DNA of 64,000 bases from an uncultured Lachnoclostridium sp. (GTDB lineage Bacteria; Bacillota; Clostridia; Lachnospirales; Lachnospiraceae): assembly GCA_944381625.1 (NCBI GenBank), contig CALWLW010000007.1, positions 89,564 to 153,563 on the forward strand, written 5' to 3'. The notes beneath the pieces are model-generated. The model was not told the DNA's origin. It did not search any database and worked only from the letters and a program-made list of their open reading frames with translations. Positions 33,697-42,217 of this stretch are shown here, piece after piece (the stretch's first letter is position 1; each line of letters starts with the position of its first letter). The translations under genes were made by a program, and so were the position numbers.

Positions 33697-34449
33697 ATGG
33701 CAGTAAAACAAACGGCAGGCAGAAAAGATCTGGGAGAATTCGCTCCGAAATTTGCAGAACTGAACGACGACGTACTGTTCGGCGAAGTGTGGAGCCGGGA
33801 AGACAAGCTTTCCCTCAGAGACCGCAGTCTGGTCACCGTGGTAGCCCTGATGTCCATGGGACTTACAGATTCTTCCTTCCAGTATCATCTGATGACGGCT
33901 AAGAAAAATGGAATCACAAAGACGGAGATCGCGGAGATCCTGACCCATGCGGCATTCTATGCCGGCTGGCCGAAAGCCTGGGCCGCGTTCCGCATGGCGA
34001 AAGAGGTATGGGCGGAGGAGACTGACGGAGGCGCCAGGGCGGAGCATGAAAACGCCATGGTATTTCCCATAGGTGCGCCCAACGACGGGTTCGCCCAGTA
34101 TTTTATCGGGCAGAGCTATCTTGCCCCTGTGTCCACCTCTCAGGTGGGAATTTTCAATGTGACCTTTGAACCGGGCTGCCGGAACAACTGGCACATTCAT
34201 CACGCGGATAAAGGCGGCGGCCAGATTCTGATCTGCGTGGCAGGCCGCAGCTATTATCAGGAGGAGGGCAAAGAAGCCCAGGAACTCCTTCCGGGCGACG
34301 TGGTCAACATTCCGGTGGGCGTCAAGCACTGGCACGGGGCGGCTCCCGACAGCTGGTTCTCTCATCTGGCCGTGGAGGTTCCCGGAGAAAACACCTCCAA
34401 CGAATGGCTGGAGCCGGTTGGCGATGAAGTATATTCGCTGCTGAAATAA
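33697..34449 (+). CDS. Carboxymuconolactone decarboxylase-cupin fusion protein
   Basis: A 250-residue two-domain protein. Residues about 10-110 form a CMD/AhpD-like helical domain (LSLRDRSLVTVVALMSMG, TKTEIAEILTHAAFYAGWPKA). Residues about 130-245 form a cupin with metal ligands in NNWHIHHADKGGGQ and the VKHWHG motif. The CxxC of AhpD peroxidases is absent, so peroxidase activity is unlikely. Such fusions occur widely in gut anaerobes beside regulators, with unknown substrates. AGGAGG precedes the start. It forms a two-gene unit with the TetR gene. Confidence 0.88.
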   Translation: MAVKQTAGRKDLGEFAPKFAELNDDVLFGEVWSREDKLSLRDRSLVTVVALMSMGLTDSSFQYHLMTAKKNGITKTEIAEILTHAAFYAGWPKAWAAFRMAKEVWAEETDGGARAEHENAMVFPIGAPNDGFAQYFIGQSYLAPVSTSQVGIFNVTFEPGCRNNWHIHHADKGGGQILICVAGRSYYQEEGKEAQELLPGDVVNIPVGVKHWHGAAPDSWFSHLAVEVPGENTSNEWLEPVGDEVYSLLK

Positions 34450-34765
34450 TGCAGGCTCTTACAACGGCAAAAGGCACCAAGAAAGGCGGCTGCGCATAAA
34501 ACAGCATCAACCAATAAACTGAATTAAGGTAGCTGCCGTACAGGATGTGAGAAAAACGGACATATCGCCGCATGGTGATATGTCCATTTTTTGATAAGAA
34601 TCTATCTGTTAAATCAGTTAGTGACAGATAAACTTTTCGATTGCCAAAAACATATATAGGAAAAATACCGGCAGGCTGAAATGATGTAGATTTGTTCATG
34701 GTTTTGTGCTATATTTTTTTCAAAAGTAACAGAACGACAAATCGAAATTTATGGAGATGGAAATT
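34450..34765. other. Intergenic region with terminator
   Basis: Apart from the terminator at 34558-34592 and an AT-rich stretch before the lipoprotein gene, nothing was recognised. Confidence 0.5.
34558..34592 (+). terminator. Terminator of the TetR/CMD-cupin unit
   Basis: GGACATATC...GATATGTCC stem followed by ATTTTTT. Confidence 0.8.
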
Positions 34766-35305
34766 GTGGAAAAGAGAACGTACATTGCTTTTCTGATAAG
34801 TATTTTAATTTTAGCGGGGTGTGGAAAAACAGCAGGAAGTGGAGAAACTGTTGAAGATAAGGTAATATCAAAGATGACGAGTACAGAAAATAGTGATACC
34901 TTACAAATTGAAACTGAACAGTCAGCGCAAATTGAGGATTCAACTCTGGAAGAATCAAATAACTTAGCTGAAACAAAATTTACTGGAAGATATGTGGATG
35001 ATTTAGGCTCTGGTTATGAAAAATCTGAAATGATAATTACAAAGCAGGATGATGGGGATTTTGTTGTTGATTTCGGAGTTTATAAGTTGTTATATGTTAC
35101 TGCTGCATTAGGAAAATATAATCAAGAAACCAATACGTTGAGTTTTGAAGGGATAGATGATAATGGAAATGAGATTGCTGCATCAGTCTTTCCAGAAGAA
35201 AATTATCTTTCCGTAATATTAATAAAATCACCATATTCTGATGTATCAAAGGGAACCGTTTTGAAATATTATCCAGAAGGATACTATCCCGTAGAAGCCC
35301 ATTAG
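34766..35305 (+). CDS. Small lipoprotein of unknown function
   Basis: A 179-residue lipoprotein. The N-terminus has Lys-Arg, a hydrophobic stretch and the lipobox LILAGC, so it is likely lipid-anchored outside. The mature part starts with a Ser/Thr/Glu-rich linker (about 25-65), then a compact beta-rich domain of about 110 residues. I do not recognise the domain. GTG at 34766 has GGAG nine bases upstream and gives a compact signal peptide; ATG at 34751 or 34757 are alternatives. The gene is AT-richer than its neighbours, which may indicate transfer. A terminator follows. Confidence 0.7.
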   Translation: MEKRTYIAFLISILILAGCGKTAGSGETVEDKVISKMTSTENSDTLQIETEQSAQIEDSTLEESNNLAETKFTGRYVDDLGSGYEKSEMIITKQDDGDFVVDFGVYKLLYVTAALGKYNQETNTLSFEGIDDNGNEIAASVFPEENYLSVILIKSPYSDVSKGTVLKYYPEGYYPVEAH

Positions 35306-35355
35306 ATGGCGATTGTAACAACTTCCCATTTATCGAACAGCATACTGGAAAAAAC

Positions 35356-35388
35356 GGGGCTATTTCAATTCGGGAATAGCCTCTTTCT
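35356..35388 (+). terminator. Terminator after the lipoprotein gene
   Basis: GGGGCTATT...GGAATAGCCTC followed by TTTCTT. Confidence 0.7.
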
Positions 35389-35474
35389 TATATCCCTTGA
35401 TGAATAAATCTGTATTAGCCTTTACTCCCCTACTCCGGGAACACAAAAGGGAATTGGTAGTTACCTTACAGCCT

Positions 35475-35939
35475 TTATCTTTCGTTGACGTTTTCGCCCT
35501 GCACATCCCCTGAGCAGTATTTTTCCAGTTCCCTTTTCAGCCGCTCATATCTCAGGCGCTTTTCTTCTTTTGCAAAATGCACTTCCCGGAACTGTTCCGG
35601 ATTACCCTCATAATTCAGGATCTCATCGTCGAACTGCTCGCTGGTCAGGTCAAACCGGTTCTCACCCACCACATTATAACAATGGTAATTTCCGCCGGGA
35701 CGAAGTATACCGTACACCTTACCGCCAAAAATGTCCTGGGCCAGAAACGCTGTGATCGAGCATTGTCCCAGCGTCCGGTTCTCCGGCGTCCAGTTCTGCC
35801 GAAGCCGCGGTGCGCAGGTGTCCGCGCACCATATATTAGAAAGCGCGTCATATAAGTCCTGCGGCGTCTGTATTCCCTTGTACTTGTCCGTAATTGCGGG
35901 AACAACCGCCTGCTCCCATCCCCAGAATTTATATACCAT
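35475..35939 (-). CDS. YunG-like protein
   Basis: A 154-residue cytoplasmic protein resembling B. subtilis YunG. Conserved segments are IWCADTCAPRLRQNW, GQCSITAFLAQDIFGGKVYG, NYHCYNVV and FDLTSEQF. The spaced Cys and His residues (GQCS, YHCYN) hint at a papain-like Cys-His arrangement, but no activity is established. It has a charged helical tail. AAGGAGG precedes the ATG. It is isolated. Confidence 0.7.
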   Translation of the reverse strand: MVYKFWGWEQAVVPAITDKYKGIQTPQDLYDALSNIWCADTCAPRLRQNWTPENRTLGQCSITAFLAQDIFGGKVYGILRPGGNYHCYNVVGENRFDLTSEQFDDEILNYEGNPEQFREVHFAKEEKRLRYERLKRELEKYCSGDVQGENVNER

Positions 35940-36151
35940 ATCTATAGATCCTCCTTGTCCGTTCTGTGCAAAAGGGCCTTACCGTCTTGTACAGCAAAGC
36001 TTTCCCGCATCTGATGGCAGTATACCATACAGGCCGGAAGAAATCCACCGGCGCACCCTTAAAAATCGAATCGTAAAAAGTTTAACCATTTAAAGTGCAC
36101 GGGCTCCTGTACCCATACCACTTTATACTTATCGAATACTCGCCTCCCTTT

Positions 36152-38035
36152 CTACTCAAAACAACTGATAAATGCAGCAAAATCCCTGGCCTCAATAATC
36201 TGTCCCAGCGCTGTTTTATCACAGAGAAGATCCACCAGCCCGCCATAGATCGTTGAGAACTTATCGTTGTCAGCCTCATTTACGGCAATCATAAATACGC
36301 AGGAGATCTTTGCGTCGTCCCAGAGTATACCTTCTTCTTCAATAAGCACACAAAACTGGGTGAATTTGGCGTCCAGTTCAATGGCATGGGGTACCGCGAA
36401 GCTCTCAAAAAAACAGGTTGATGCAAGCGCTTCCCTGTGCATGACCGACTCTGTGAATCCCTGCCGGCAGATGCCCATATGCTCCAGATGATGCCCCAGG
36501 AATCGAATGGCTTCTTCCTTCGTTCGGATGCCCTCATTGCGAAAAAAGAGAGCTTGATTAAAGTAAGTAAGCAGCAGGCTGCGGTATTGCAGATTCTGGT
36601 GTTCCAATAGAATCCGATCCAGTCTGTTTTCCACAGCCAGAGAATCAGACTTTTGATAGAAAGGACTTATCAGGAGCGTCTGCGCTCCCAGGATATGAAG
36701 CGGTATGGTATGGATAATCAGATCGATATTCTGCGTGGAAAGATTGCTGGGAATACTTGTGAGCACATCCACAATCTGAAGCTTTTCAGCAAAATCCGTC
36801 TGCAGCCGCCTGGAAAGATACTCTGCGATATGATGATATTCTTCGCAGATCAACAGCACGCGCACATAATCACGCCCAATGGAAGGGCGGATCATCAGCC
36901 CAATATAGATACTTAATAAATTAATTTCATCCTCAATCACATTAATATGAAATTCTTTTTCCAGAGTATGGGCCAGATGCACGCTGACGTCATAAATGAA
37001 GGGATTCAGCTCCCGTACATTTTCCGATACTAGGTTCGTCACATATTGAGAATTTCTCGCCCGCCGGATCAGCGCCATAATGTGATAGACAAAATTATTT
37101 AAAAAAGAGGGGTCATGAAAATCCAACCTGTAATAATTGAATGTCTCCAAAATTATTTTTTCAATGAAAAACAATTGATGCTCATGATCCTCCTGGCTGG
37201 GAGCCGGACAGGCAGCCTTAATATGGCCTGCGATAAGTACGCCGATAAAAGAGATATCTTCACTCCCAAACAGGAAGCTCCAATGCTCTCCCAATTTTTC
37301 ACAGATTTCTTCCGCTATTTGATATTCTGTGGAATCCGGATGAATGTTCAGCTCCGGATATTCCGTGGGAAAATGGTTTCGGATGCGGGACAGGCATACC
37401 ATCAGATTGATAATTAAGTTTGAGGTATGGCATGGTTCCAGATAATAATTATGTTTGTGAATGGCCTGTACAACAATATCCTGAATACGGGTAAAATTCA
37501 GGTCCATAAAATATTTCCCGATGGCGTCCGGACTGTTAAAGTTCGCATCGGTTTCCCGCACGATCATGTCATAGATAAGCTGGCGTTTATTGTTTTCATT
37601 CCCCTGGATAGAAATATAATTGCGCTTTTTAGAAAGCGACAGATGGTATTTCTGCAAAATTTCATCCAACTTTTTTAACTTTCTGTTCGCGGCCGAAGAA
37701 CTTAAATAAAGCTGGTCACAGAGAGTGTCAAAATGAATGGAAGCATGATCCAGGATCAAAAGCTTCAGAAGCGCTGTAAGGTCAGAATCCATCTCCAGAG
37801 CCCGCGACTGCCTCACAAGTATGAACCGGTCCTTCATCACCGCTCTGTTAATACTGTATCCATGACCATCAGATAAGATCAGACGGCCAAAATCCCCATG
37901 GTTAATATCCCTTACTTCATTCTGAACTGTACGCAGGGAAACGTCAAGCGCTTCTGAGAGTTGTTTACCGGAAAGCGGCACGTCTGACTGATCCAGCAGC
38001 TGCAGTAATTTTATTTGCCGAAATGTAAAATCCAT
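36152..38035 (-). CDS. LicR-like PTS-regulated transcriptional activator (HTH-PRD-EIIB-EIIA)
   Basis: A 627-residue regulator. In order it has an N-terminal HTH (about 5-60, PLSGKQLSEALDVSLRTVQN), a second Mga-like HTH (about 85-145), two PRD domains (about 180-290 and 300-405, with phosphorylatable His), an EIIB-like domain (about 410-495, Cys in LLICEEYHH) and an EIIA domain of the mannitol/fructose type (about 500-627, active His in SFAVPHAIELD). Phosphorylation by HPr and the cognate EII normally sets its activity. It is divergent from the GH4/PTS operon, its obvious target. Confidence 0.92.
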   Translation of the reverse strand: MDFTFRQIKLLQLLDQSDVPLSGKQLSEALDVSLRTVQNEVRDINHGDFGRLILSDGHGYSINRAVMKDRFILVRQSRALEMDSDLTALLKLLILDHASIHFDTLCDQLYLSSSAANRKLKKLDEILQKYHLSLSKKRNYISIQGNENNKRQLIYDMIVRETDANFNSPDAIGKYFMDLNFTRIQDIVVQAIHKHNYYLEPCHTSNLIINLMVCLSRIRNHFPTEYPELNIHPDSTEYQIAEEICEKLGEHWSFLFGSEDISFIGVLIAGHIKAACPAPSQEDHEHQLFFIEKIILETFNYYRLDFHDPSFLNNFVYHIMALIRRARNSQYVTNLVSENVRELNPFIYDVSVHLAHTLEKEFHINVIEDEINLLSIYIGLMIRPSIGRDYVRVLLICEEYHHIAEYLSRRLQTDFAEKLQIVDVLTSIPSNLSTQNIDLIIHTIPLHILGAQTLLISPFYQKSDSLAVENRLDRILLEHQNLQYRSLLLTYFNQALFFRNEGIRTKEEAIRFLGHHLEHMGICRQGFTESVMHREALASTCFFESFAVPHAIELDAKFTQFCVLIEEEGILWDDAKISCVFMIAVNEADNDKFSTIYGGLVDLLCDKTALGQIIEARDFAAFISCFE

Positions 38036-38116
38036 ACCAAATATACCCCCTCCGCGTGTAAGGTTTCACCATTTTTCATATTATAACAAACATAATATTG
38101 GCAGAACAATTTTATT

Positions 38117-38173
38117 TTTGCGGTGGTCCCCGCAAATGGAGAAATTGAAATTTAAAAAGTCAGAGAATAAAAT
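38117..38173 (+). promoter_or_regulatory. Operator palindrome and promoter of the GH4/PTS operon
   Basis: TTTGCGG-TGGTCC-CCGCAAA (38117-38136) lies just upstream of TTGAAA (38145-38150), 17 bp, TAAAAT (38168-38173). The position fits an activator site for the divergent LicR-like protein. Confidence 0.55.
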
Positions 38174-38241
38174 GGAACCAGGTAGAGGACCGGCCCATAC
38201 ACACTTATCAACAATTATGCTAAGAAGAAAGGATCATTCCC

Positions 38242-39651
38242 ATGAAAAAGTATTCTCTTGTTATCTGCGGTGGCGGAAGCACCTATACTCCCGATTTAAT
38301 GGAGCTTCTCTGCTACGCACAAAAGGAATTTCCCTTAAAAAAAATCGTTCTTTATGATACGGATGCAGAACGTCAGGAACCCATTGGAAAATACGGCGAA
38401 GTATTGTTCCGAGAATATTATGAGAATGTGGAGTTTTATTATACCACGGATAAAAAATCCGCTTTTCAGGATATGGATTTTGCCTTTGTGCAGATCCGCG
38501 CAGGAGGGCTTGCCGCACGGAATATGGATGAAAAAATCCCTTACCGTTATGGCTGCATCGGACAGGAAACCTGCGGAGCGGGAGGACTGGCATATGGAAT
38601 CCGCAGTGTTCCTCAAATGATCCAGTTGATCAGAGATATCCGCGAATACGCGCCGGACGCCTGGATCATCAATTATTCAAATCCGGCGGCGATTGTGGCT
38701 GAGGCGACCAAAAGAGTATTTCCAGACGATAAAAAACTCATCAATATCTGCGATATGCCCACGCAGATTATGGACTCCTACCTCCCGCTGGTAGGGAAGA
38801 AACGGTGGCAGGTGGAGCCCCGCTACTTTGGGCTCAATCATTACGGATGGTTCACAGGGCTGATCGACAAAGAGACCGGGGAAAACCTCCTTCCGGAAAT
38901 CTTACGCATCTGCACGGAAACTCCGGACAAGGTGCGCAGGATGCTGGCAGAGATGTACGGCAGAGATCCCCATTGGGGCGGCACGTTCCAGGAGCATCTG
39001 GATATGATCCTGGATTATCCATATTCTCTTCCCAGCACTTACTGCCTGTATTATCTCTATCCCGACAAATGCCTGGCCCATTACAATGAGCATTTCACCC
39101 GGTACGACGAGGTCATGAGGGGCAGGGGAAGCAATGTGAACAGCTACTGTTCTTCCATCGCGAAATTGGGAAAAATGAAGGGTACGGAATATGATATCGG
39201 GGCGCACATCAACGCGGCTGCAGGAAACATTGCGGAAGCCTCGTCTTCCACCATTGCATACAATGACGTACATGCCGCCTATCTGATCGAGCTTGCCACC
39301 TCCATCATCAACAACCGCAACGATATCTGTCTGGTGATGGTGCAGAACAACGGCCTGGCTCCCAATCTGGATCCCGGTATGATGCTGGAAGCGGCCTGCC
39401 GCATCGGACGGCAGGGAGTAGAACCCATTCAGATCGGAGAGGTTCCCAGTTTTGAAAAGGGCCTGCTGGAAAATCAGTATGCCTGTGAAAAACTCTTAGT
39501 AGACGCAATTTTCGAACACAGTTACCAGAAACTTCTGCAGGCCTTCGCCGTAAACCGGATTATCTGCGATACTGACAGGGCAAAGAAAATTCTGGAGGAT
39601 ATGATAAAGGAAAATGGCAGCTTATGGGTGGAATTTGAAAGACAGGGGTGA
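38242..39651 (+). CDS. GH4 6-phospho-glucosidase, GlvA-like (6-phospho-alpha-glucosidase)
   Basis: A 469-residue NAD+- and Mn2+-dependent glycoside hydrolase of family 4. The NAD motif is VICGGGSTYTP near the N-terminus. GQETCGAGG, YSNPAAIVAEATKR, NICDMP (metal Cys) and YFGLNHYGWF (metal His) all match GlvA/maltose-6'-phosphate glucosidases. LicH-type 6-phospho-beta-glucosidases instead carry GQETNGPGG and CNVP. It would split phosphorylated disaccharides imported by the PTS encoded directly downstream. AAAGGA precedes the ATG. The alpha assignment rests on these motifs only. Confidence 0.88.
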   Translation: MKKYSLVICGGGSTYTPDLMELLCYAQKEFPLKKIVLYDTDAERQEPIGKYGEVLFREYYENVEFYYTTDKKSAFQDMDFAFVQIRAGGLAARNMDEKIPYRYGCIGQETCGAGGLAYGIRSVPQMIQLIRDIREYAPDAWIINYSNPAAIVAEATKRVFPDDKKLINICDMPTQIMDSYLPLVGKKRWQVEPRYFGLNHYGWFTGLIDKETGENLLPEILRICTETPDKVRRMLAEMYGRDPHWGGTFQEHLDMILDYPYSLPSTYCLYYLYPDKCLAHYNEHFTRYDEVMRGRGSNVNSYCSSIAKLGKMKGTEYDIGAHINAAAGNIAEASSSTIAYNDVHAAYLIELATSIINNRNDICLVMVQNNGLAPNLDPGMMLEAACRIGRQGVEPIQIGEVPSFEKGLLENQYACEKLLVDAIFEHSYQKLLQAFAVNRIICDTDRAKKILEDMIKENGSLWVEFERQG

Positions 39652-39655
39652 GCAT

Positions 39656-40936
39656 ATGCGTACGAAAGAAAAATTTACGGATTTTGTAGAACAAAAAATT
39701 ATGCCTTTGGTCAGCGTGGTATCCAGCAATAAGATTTTGCTGGCCATCAGGGACGGTCTGATCCTGTCCATGCCGGTCATGATCGTCGGCTCCATCGCCA
39801 TTGTCATCGGCGATTTCCCCGTTCCAGCAGTACAGGCTTTCCTGGCCTCTGTATTCGGGGAAAACTGGAATTGGTGGAACTGGGACGTGATTAATCCGGC
39901 CACCATGGGGCTTGTAGCGATCTTCACCACATGCGGCGTGGCATACTCCTACGCCAAAAGCCATGAAGTGGAGCCCCTTCCCGCAGGCATCCTGGCCATT
40001 GTGGCCTACTTCCTGCTGTTGGTGCAGATGGACGGCGGCGGGTTTTCTCTGGACAGCTTTGGCTCCCAGGGCTTGTTTATGGCTATTATTTCCGGCCTCT
40101 TAAGCTCTGCCATCTATATCTGGTTAATCAAGAAAAATCTCGTCATAAAAATGCCTGATTCCGTGCCGATTTCCATCTCGCGTTCCTTTACCGCAATGGT
40201 ACCCATGGGAGTCGTCGTGGTCCTGTTTGTAATTATCAGGGCTGTCTTTGCCATGACCCCTTACGGCAGTGCCAATGATTTCATTTTGAATGTACTGCAG
40301 CTGCCGCTCCTGGGAGTGGGAACCTCCTTTTTGGGCACAGAAATTACGGCGGGATTCTTCAACACCTTTTTCTGGATCTTCGGCATCCATGGAACACTGA
40401 TCGTGCAGTCGGTGATGCAGCCCATCTGGGACGCGGCAAAATACGCGAATCTGGCCGCTTATCAAAGCGGACTACAGATCCCTTACATTGTAACCACCGA
40501 GTACCTCGACCATTTTGTATTCCTGACAGGATCGGGCCTGACGCTGCCGCTCTGTATCATGTGCGCTTTCCGGGCTAAGTCCCAACAGCTTAAGAGCCTC
40601 GGGAAACTGGCTCTGGTACCCAGCATCTTCAACGTAAATGAACCTATTATTTATGGACTGCCCATTGTAATGAATCCCATCATGGCGATTCCCTTCTTTA
40701 TCACGCCCATGCTGTCCATTGCCATAAGCTATCTGGCCATGGCATGGAACATCGTGGGGCGGCCCACTGGTGTGGCGGTGCCATTCACGACTCCGGCGCC
40801 CTTTGGAGGTTTCTTAATAACAGGGGATATAAAAGTGGGAATCCTGCAGATTCTGATCCTGCTGCTGGCGGCATTGATCTACTGGCCATTTTTCAAAATC
40901 TGGGATAAAAAATGTTGTGAGGAGGAGAACGCATGA
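39656..40936 (+). CDS. PTS lactose/cellobiose-family EIIC permease
   Basis: A 426-residue membrane protein with about ten hydrophobic segments. It starts MRTKEKFTDFVEQKIMPL, and the conserved NEPIIYGLPIVMNPIM loop that contacts sugar identifies the Lac family (CelB/LicC type). The start at 39656 follows AGGGGTGAG; the GH4 stop is four bases before. The stop overlaps the EIIA start in ATGA. It imports and, with EIIA and EIIB, phosphorylates a disaccharide. Confidence 0.93.
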   Translation: MRTKEKFTDFVEQKIMPLVSVVSSNKILLAIRDGLILSMPVMIVGSIAIVIGDFPVPAVQAFLASVFGENWNWWNWDVINPATMGLVAIFTTCGVAYSYAKSHEVEPLPAGILAIVAYFLLLVQMDGGGFSLDSFGSQGLFMAIISGLLSSAIYIWLIKKNLVIKMPDSVPISISRSFTAMVPMGVVVVLFVIIRAVFAMTPYGSANDFILNVLQLPLLGVGTSFLGTEITAGFFNTFFWIFGIHGTLIVQSVMQPIWDAAKYANLAAYQSGLQIPYIVTTEYLDHFVFLTGSGLTLPLCIMCAFRAKSQQLKSLGKLALVPSIFNVNEPIIYGLPIVMNPIMAIPFFITPMLSIAISYLAMAWNIVGRPTGVAVPFTTPAPFGGFLITGDIKVGILQILILLLAALIYWPFFKIWDKKCCEEENA

Positions 40937-41262
40937 GCACAGCTGATACCATAGAACAGATCAGCTTCCAGATGATCACATCCATCTGCGACGTCACTGC
41001 CAGCTACATGCAGGCGATGGAGGAAGCCAAGACAGGGAATATTGCCGCGGCCAGGGAGCTGATCAAAAAAGGAGAAGACGGTTACAGTAAATGTCATGAG
41101 ATCCATGCAGGGCTGATACAGCGCATGGCGGCCGGAGAAAAAATAGAAGTTCAGATACTCCTGGTTCACGCGGAAGACCAGATGATGAACGCGGAGATGA
41201 TGAAGATCATGGCCGAACAAATTGTTGATTTAAATGAACGCCTGCAGCGGCTGGAACGCTAG
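40933..41262 (+). CDS. PTS lactose/cellobiose-family EIIA
   Basis: A 109-residue all-helical EIIA. The phosphorylated His is in ILLVHAEDQMM and the trimer-forming helices (SICDVTASYMQAMEEAKTG) are present. Translation is coupled to EIIC by a 4-base overlap. It relays phosphate from HPr to EIIB. Confidence 0.93.
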   Translation: MSTADTIEQISFQMITSICDVTASYMQAMEEAKTGNIAAARELIKKGEDGYSKCHEIHAGLIQRMAAGEKIEVQILLVHAEDQMMNAEMMKIMAEQIVDLNERLQRLER

Positions 41263-41274
41263 AAAGGAGAACCT

Positions 41275-41589
41275 ATGGTTAAGATTGGCCTGTTTTGTTT
41301 TGCCGGAATGAGCACTTCGGTTTTGCTGAAAAAAATGCTGGAATATGCGGAGGAAAAAGGGCTGGACTGCAGTATCAATGCCTATGCGGAAACAAAAATG
41401 GCGGACATGGCCCCGCAGCTTGACGTGGTACTGATCGGTCCCCAGATAAAATATTATCAAAAACGCATTGAAGGGCTCTGCGCCCCCCACGGCACCAGGA
41501 CTATGGTGATTTCCAACGTGGACTTTGGAAGGATGGATGGAAAAAAAGTACTGACAGAGGCTTACGGGCTGCTGGGAATCCAAATATGA
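41275..41589 (+). CDS. PTS lactose/cellobiose-family EIIB
   Basis: A 104-residue EIIB. The active Cys is Cys8 in GLFCFAGMSTSVL. LIGPQIKYYQ and the C-terminal helix match the CelA/LicB fold. AAAGGAG precedes the ATG. Its stop overlaps the RDD gene start. Confidence 0.93.
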   Translation: MVKIGLFCFAGMSTSVLLKKMLEYAEEKGLDCSINAYAETKMADMAPQLDVVLIGPQIKYYQKRIEGLCAPHGTRTMVISNVDFGRMDGKKVLTEAYGLLGIQI

Positions 41590-42203
41590 CAAAGACGGCA
41601 AACGTAAGCAGGCGGAAACAGTTGGAGAAGCACATGCTTCAGCGGCTGGCCGAAACCAGCCGCTGCGCTCCGCTGTGGAAGCGCCTGTTATCCTATACCA
41701 TCGATTACATTTTAAGCACAATATTTATTTCCATCATCCCAATGATTATCACCAGCATTCTTACAGGAGAGAAAGCCTTTACCTCTGAAAATTTTACGTC
41801 CATCCCCATGAACTGGCGGCTTCTGTGCAGCGCCCTGGCGATGATTTTTGCCGTATATTATTTTTGCATTTTCCCTCTTCGGGATGGCAGGAAAGGACAG
41901 ACAATCGGCAAGAAGCTGATGGGAATCCGTATTGTACCCGCAAACGACGATGAACTTACCTGGAGCCATATGTGGAGGCGGGAACTGGTCGGTTCTCTTC
42001 TCATCGAAGGGCAGACCGCCTTTCCCTCCGCCTTTTTACAGTATTTTGTCTTTTTATGGCTGCCCCGGCAGGTCTCACAGGGAATTGGTTACGCATATAT
42101 CGTAATCTCCGCGGCCTCGGTGGCCTATGCAGTATTTGGCCGCAGTCACCGCATGTTCCACGACCTGGTGGGCGCAACAAAGGTTGTGAATGCCCGCTCC
42201 TGA
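41586..42203 (+). CDS. RDD family membrane protein
   Basis: A 205-residue protein with a 30-residue charged N-terminus and an RDD domain with about three membrane helices. Family residues are RLLSYTIDYI and GQTIGKKLMGIRIV, and the C-terminal RMFHDLVGATKVV. It overlaps the EIIB gene by ATGA, so it is translated with the PTS operon, an unusual partner. Its job there is unknown; RDD proteins have been linked to ion transport or envelope functions. Confidence 0.85.
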   Translation: MTKTANVSRRKQLEKHMLQRLAETSRCAPLWKRLLSYTIDYILSTIFISIIPMIITSILTGEKAFTSENFTSIPMNWRLLCSALAMIFAVYYFCIFPLRDGRKGQTIGKKLMGIRIVPANDDELTWSHMWRRELVGSLLIEGQTAFPSAFLQYFVFLWLPRQVSQGIGYAYIVISAASVAYAVFGRSHRMFHDLVGATKVVNARS

Positions 42204-42217
42204 AATCCTGCCCGTTT

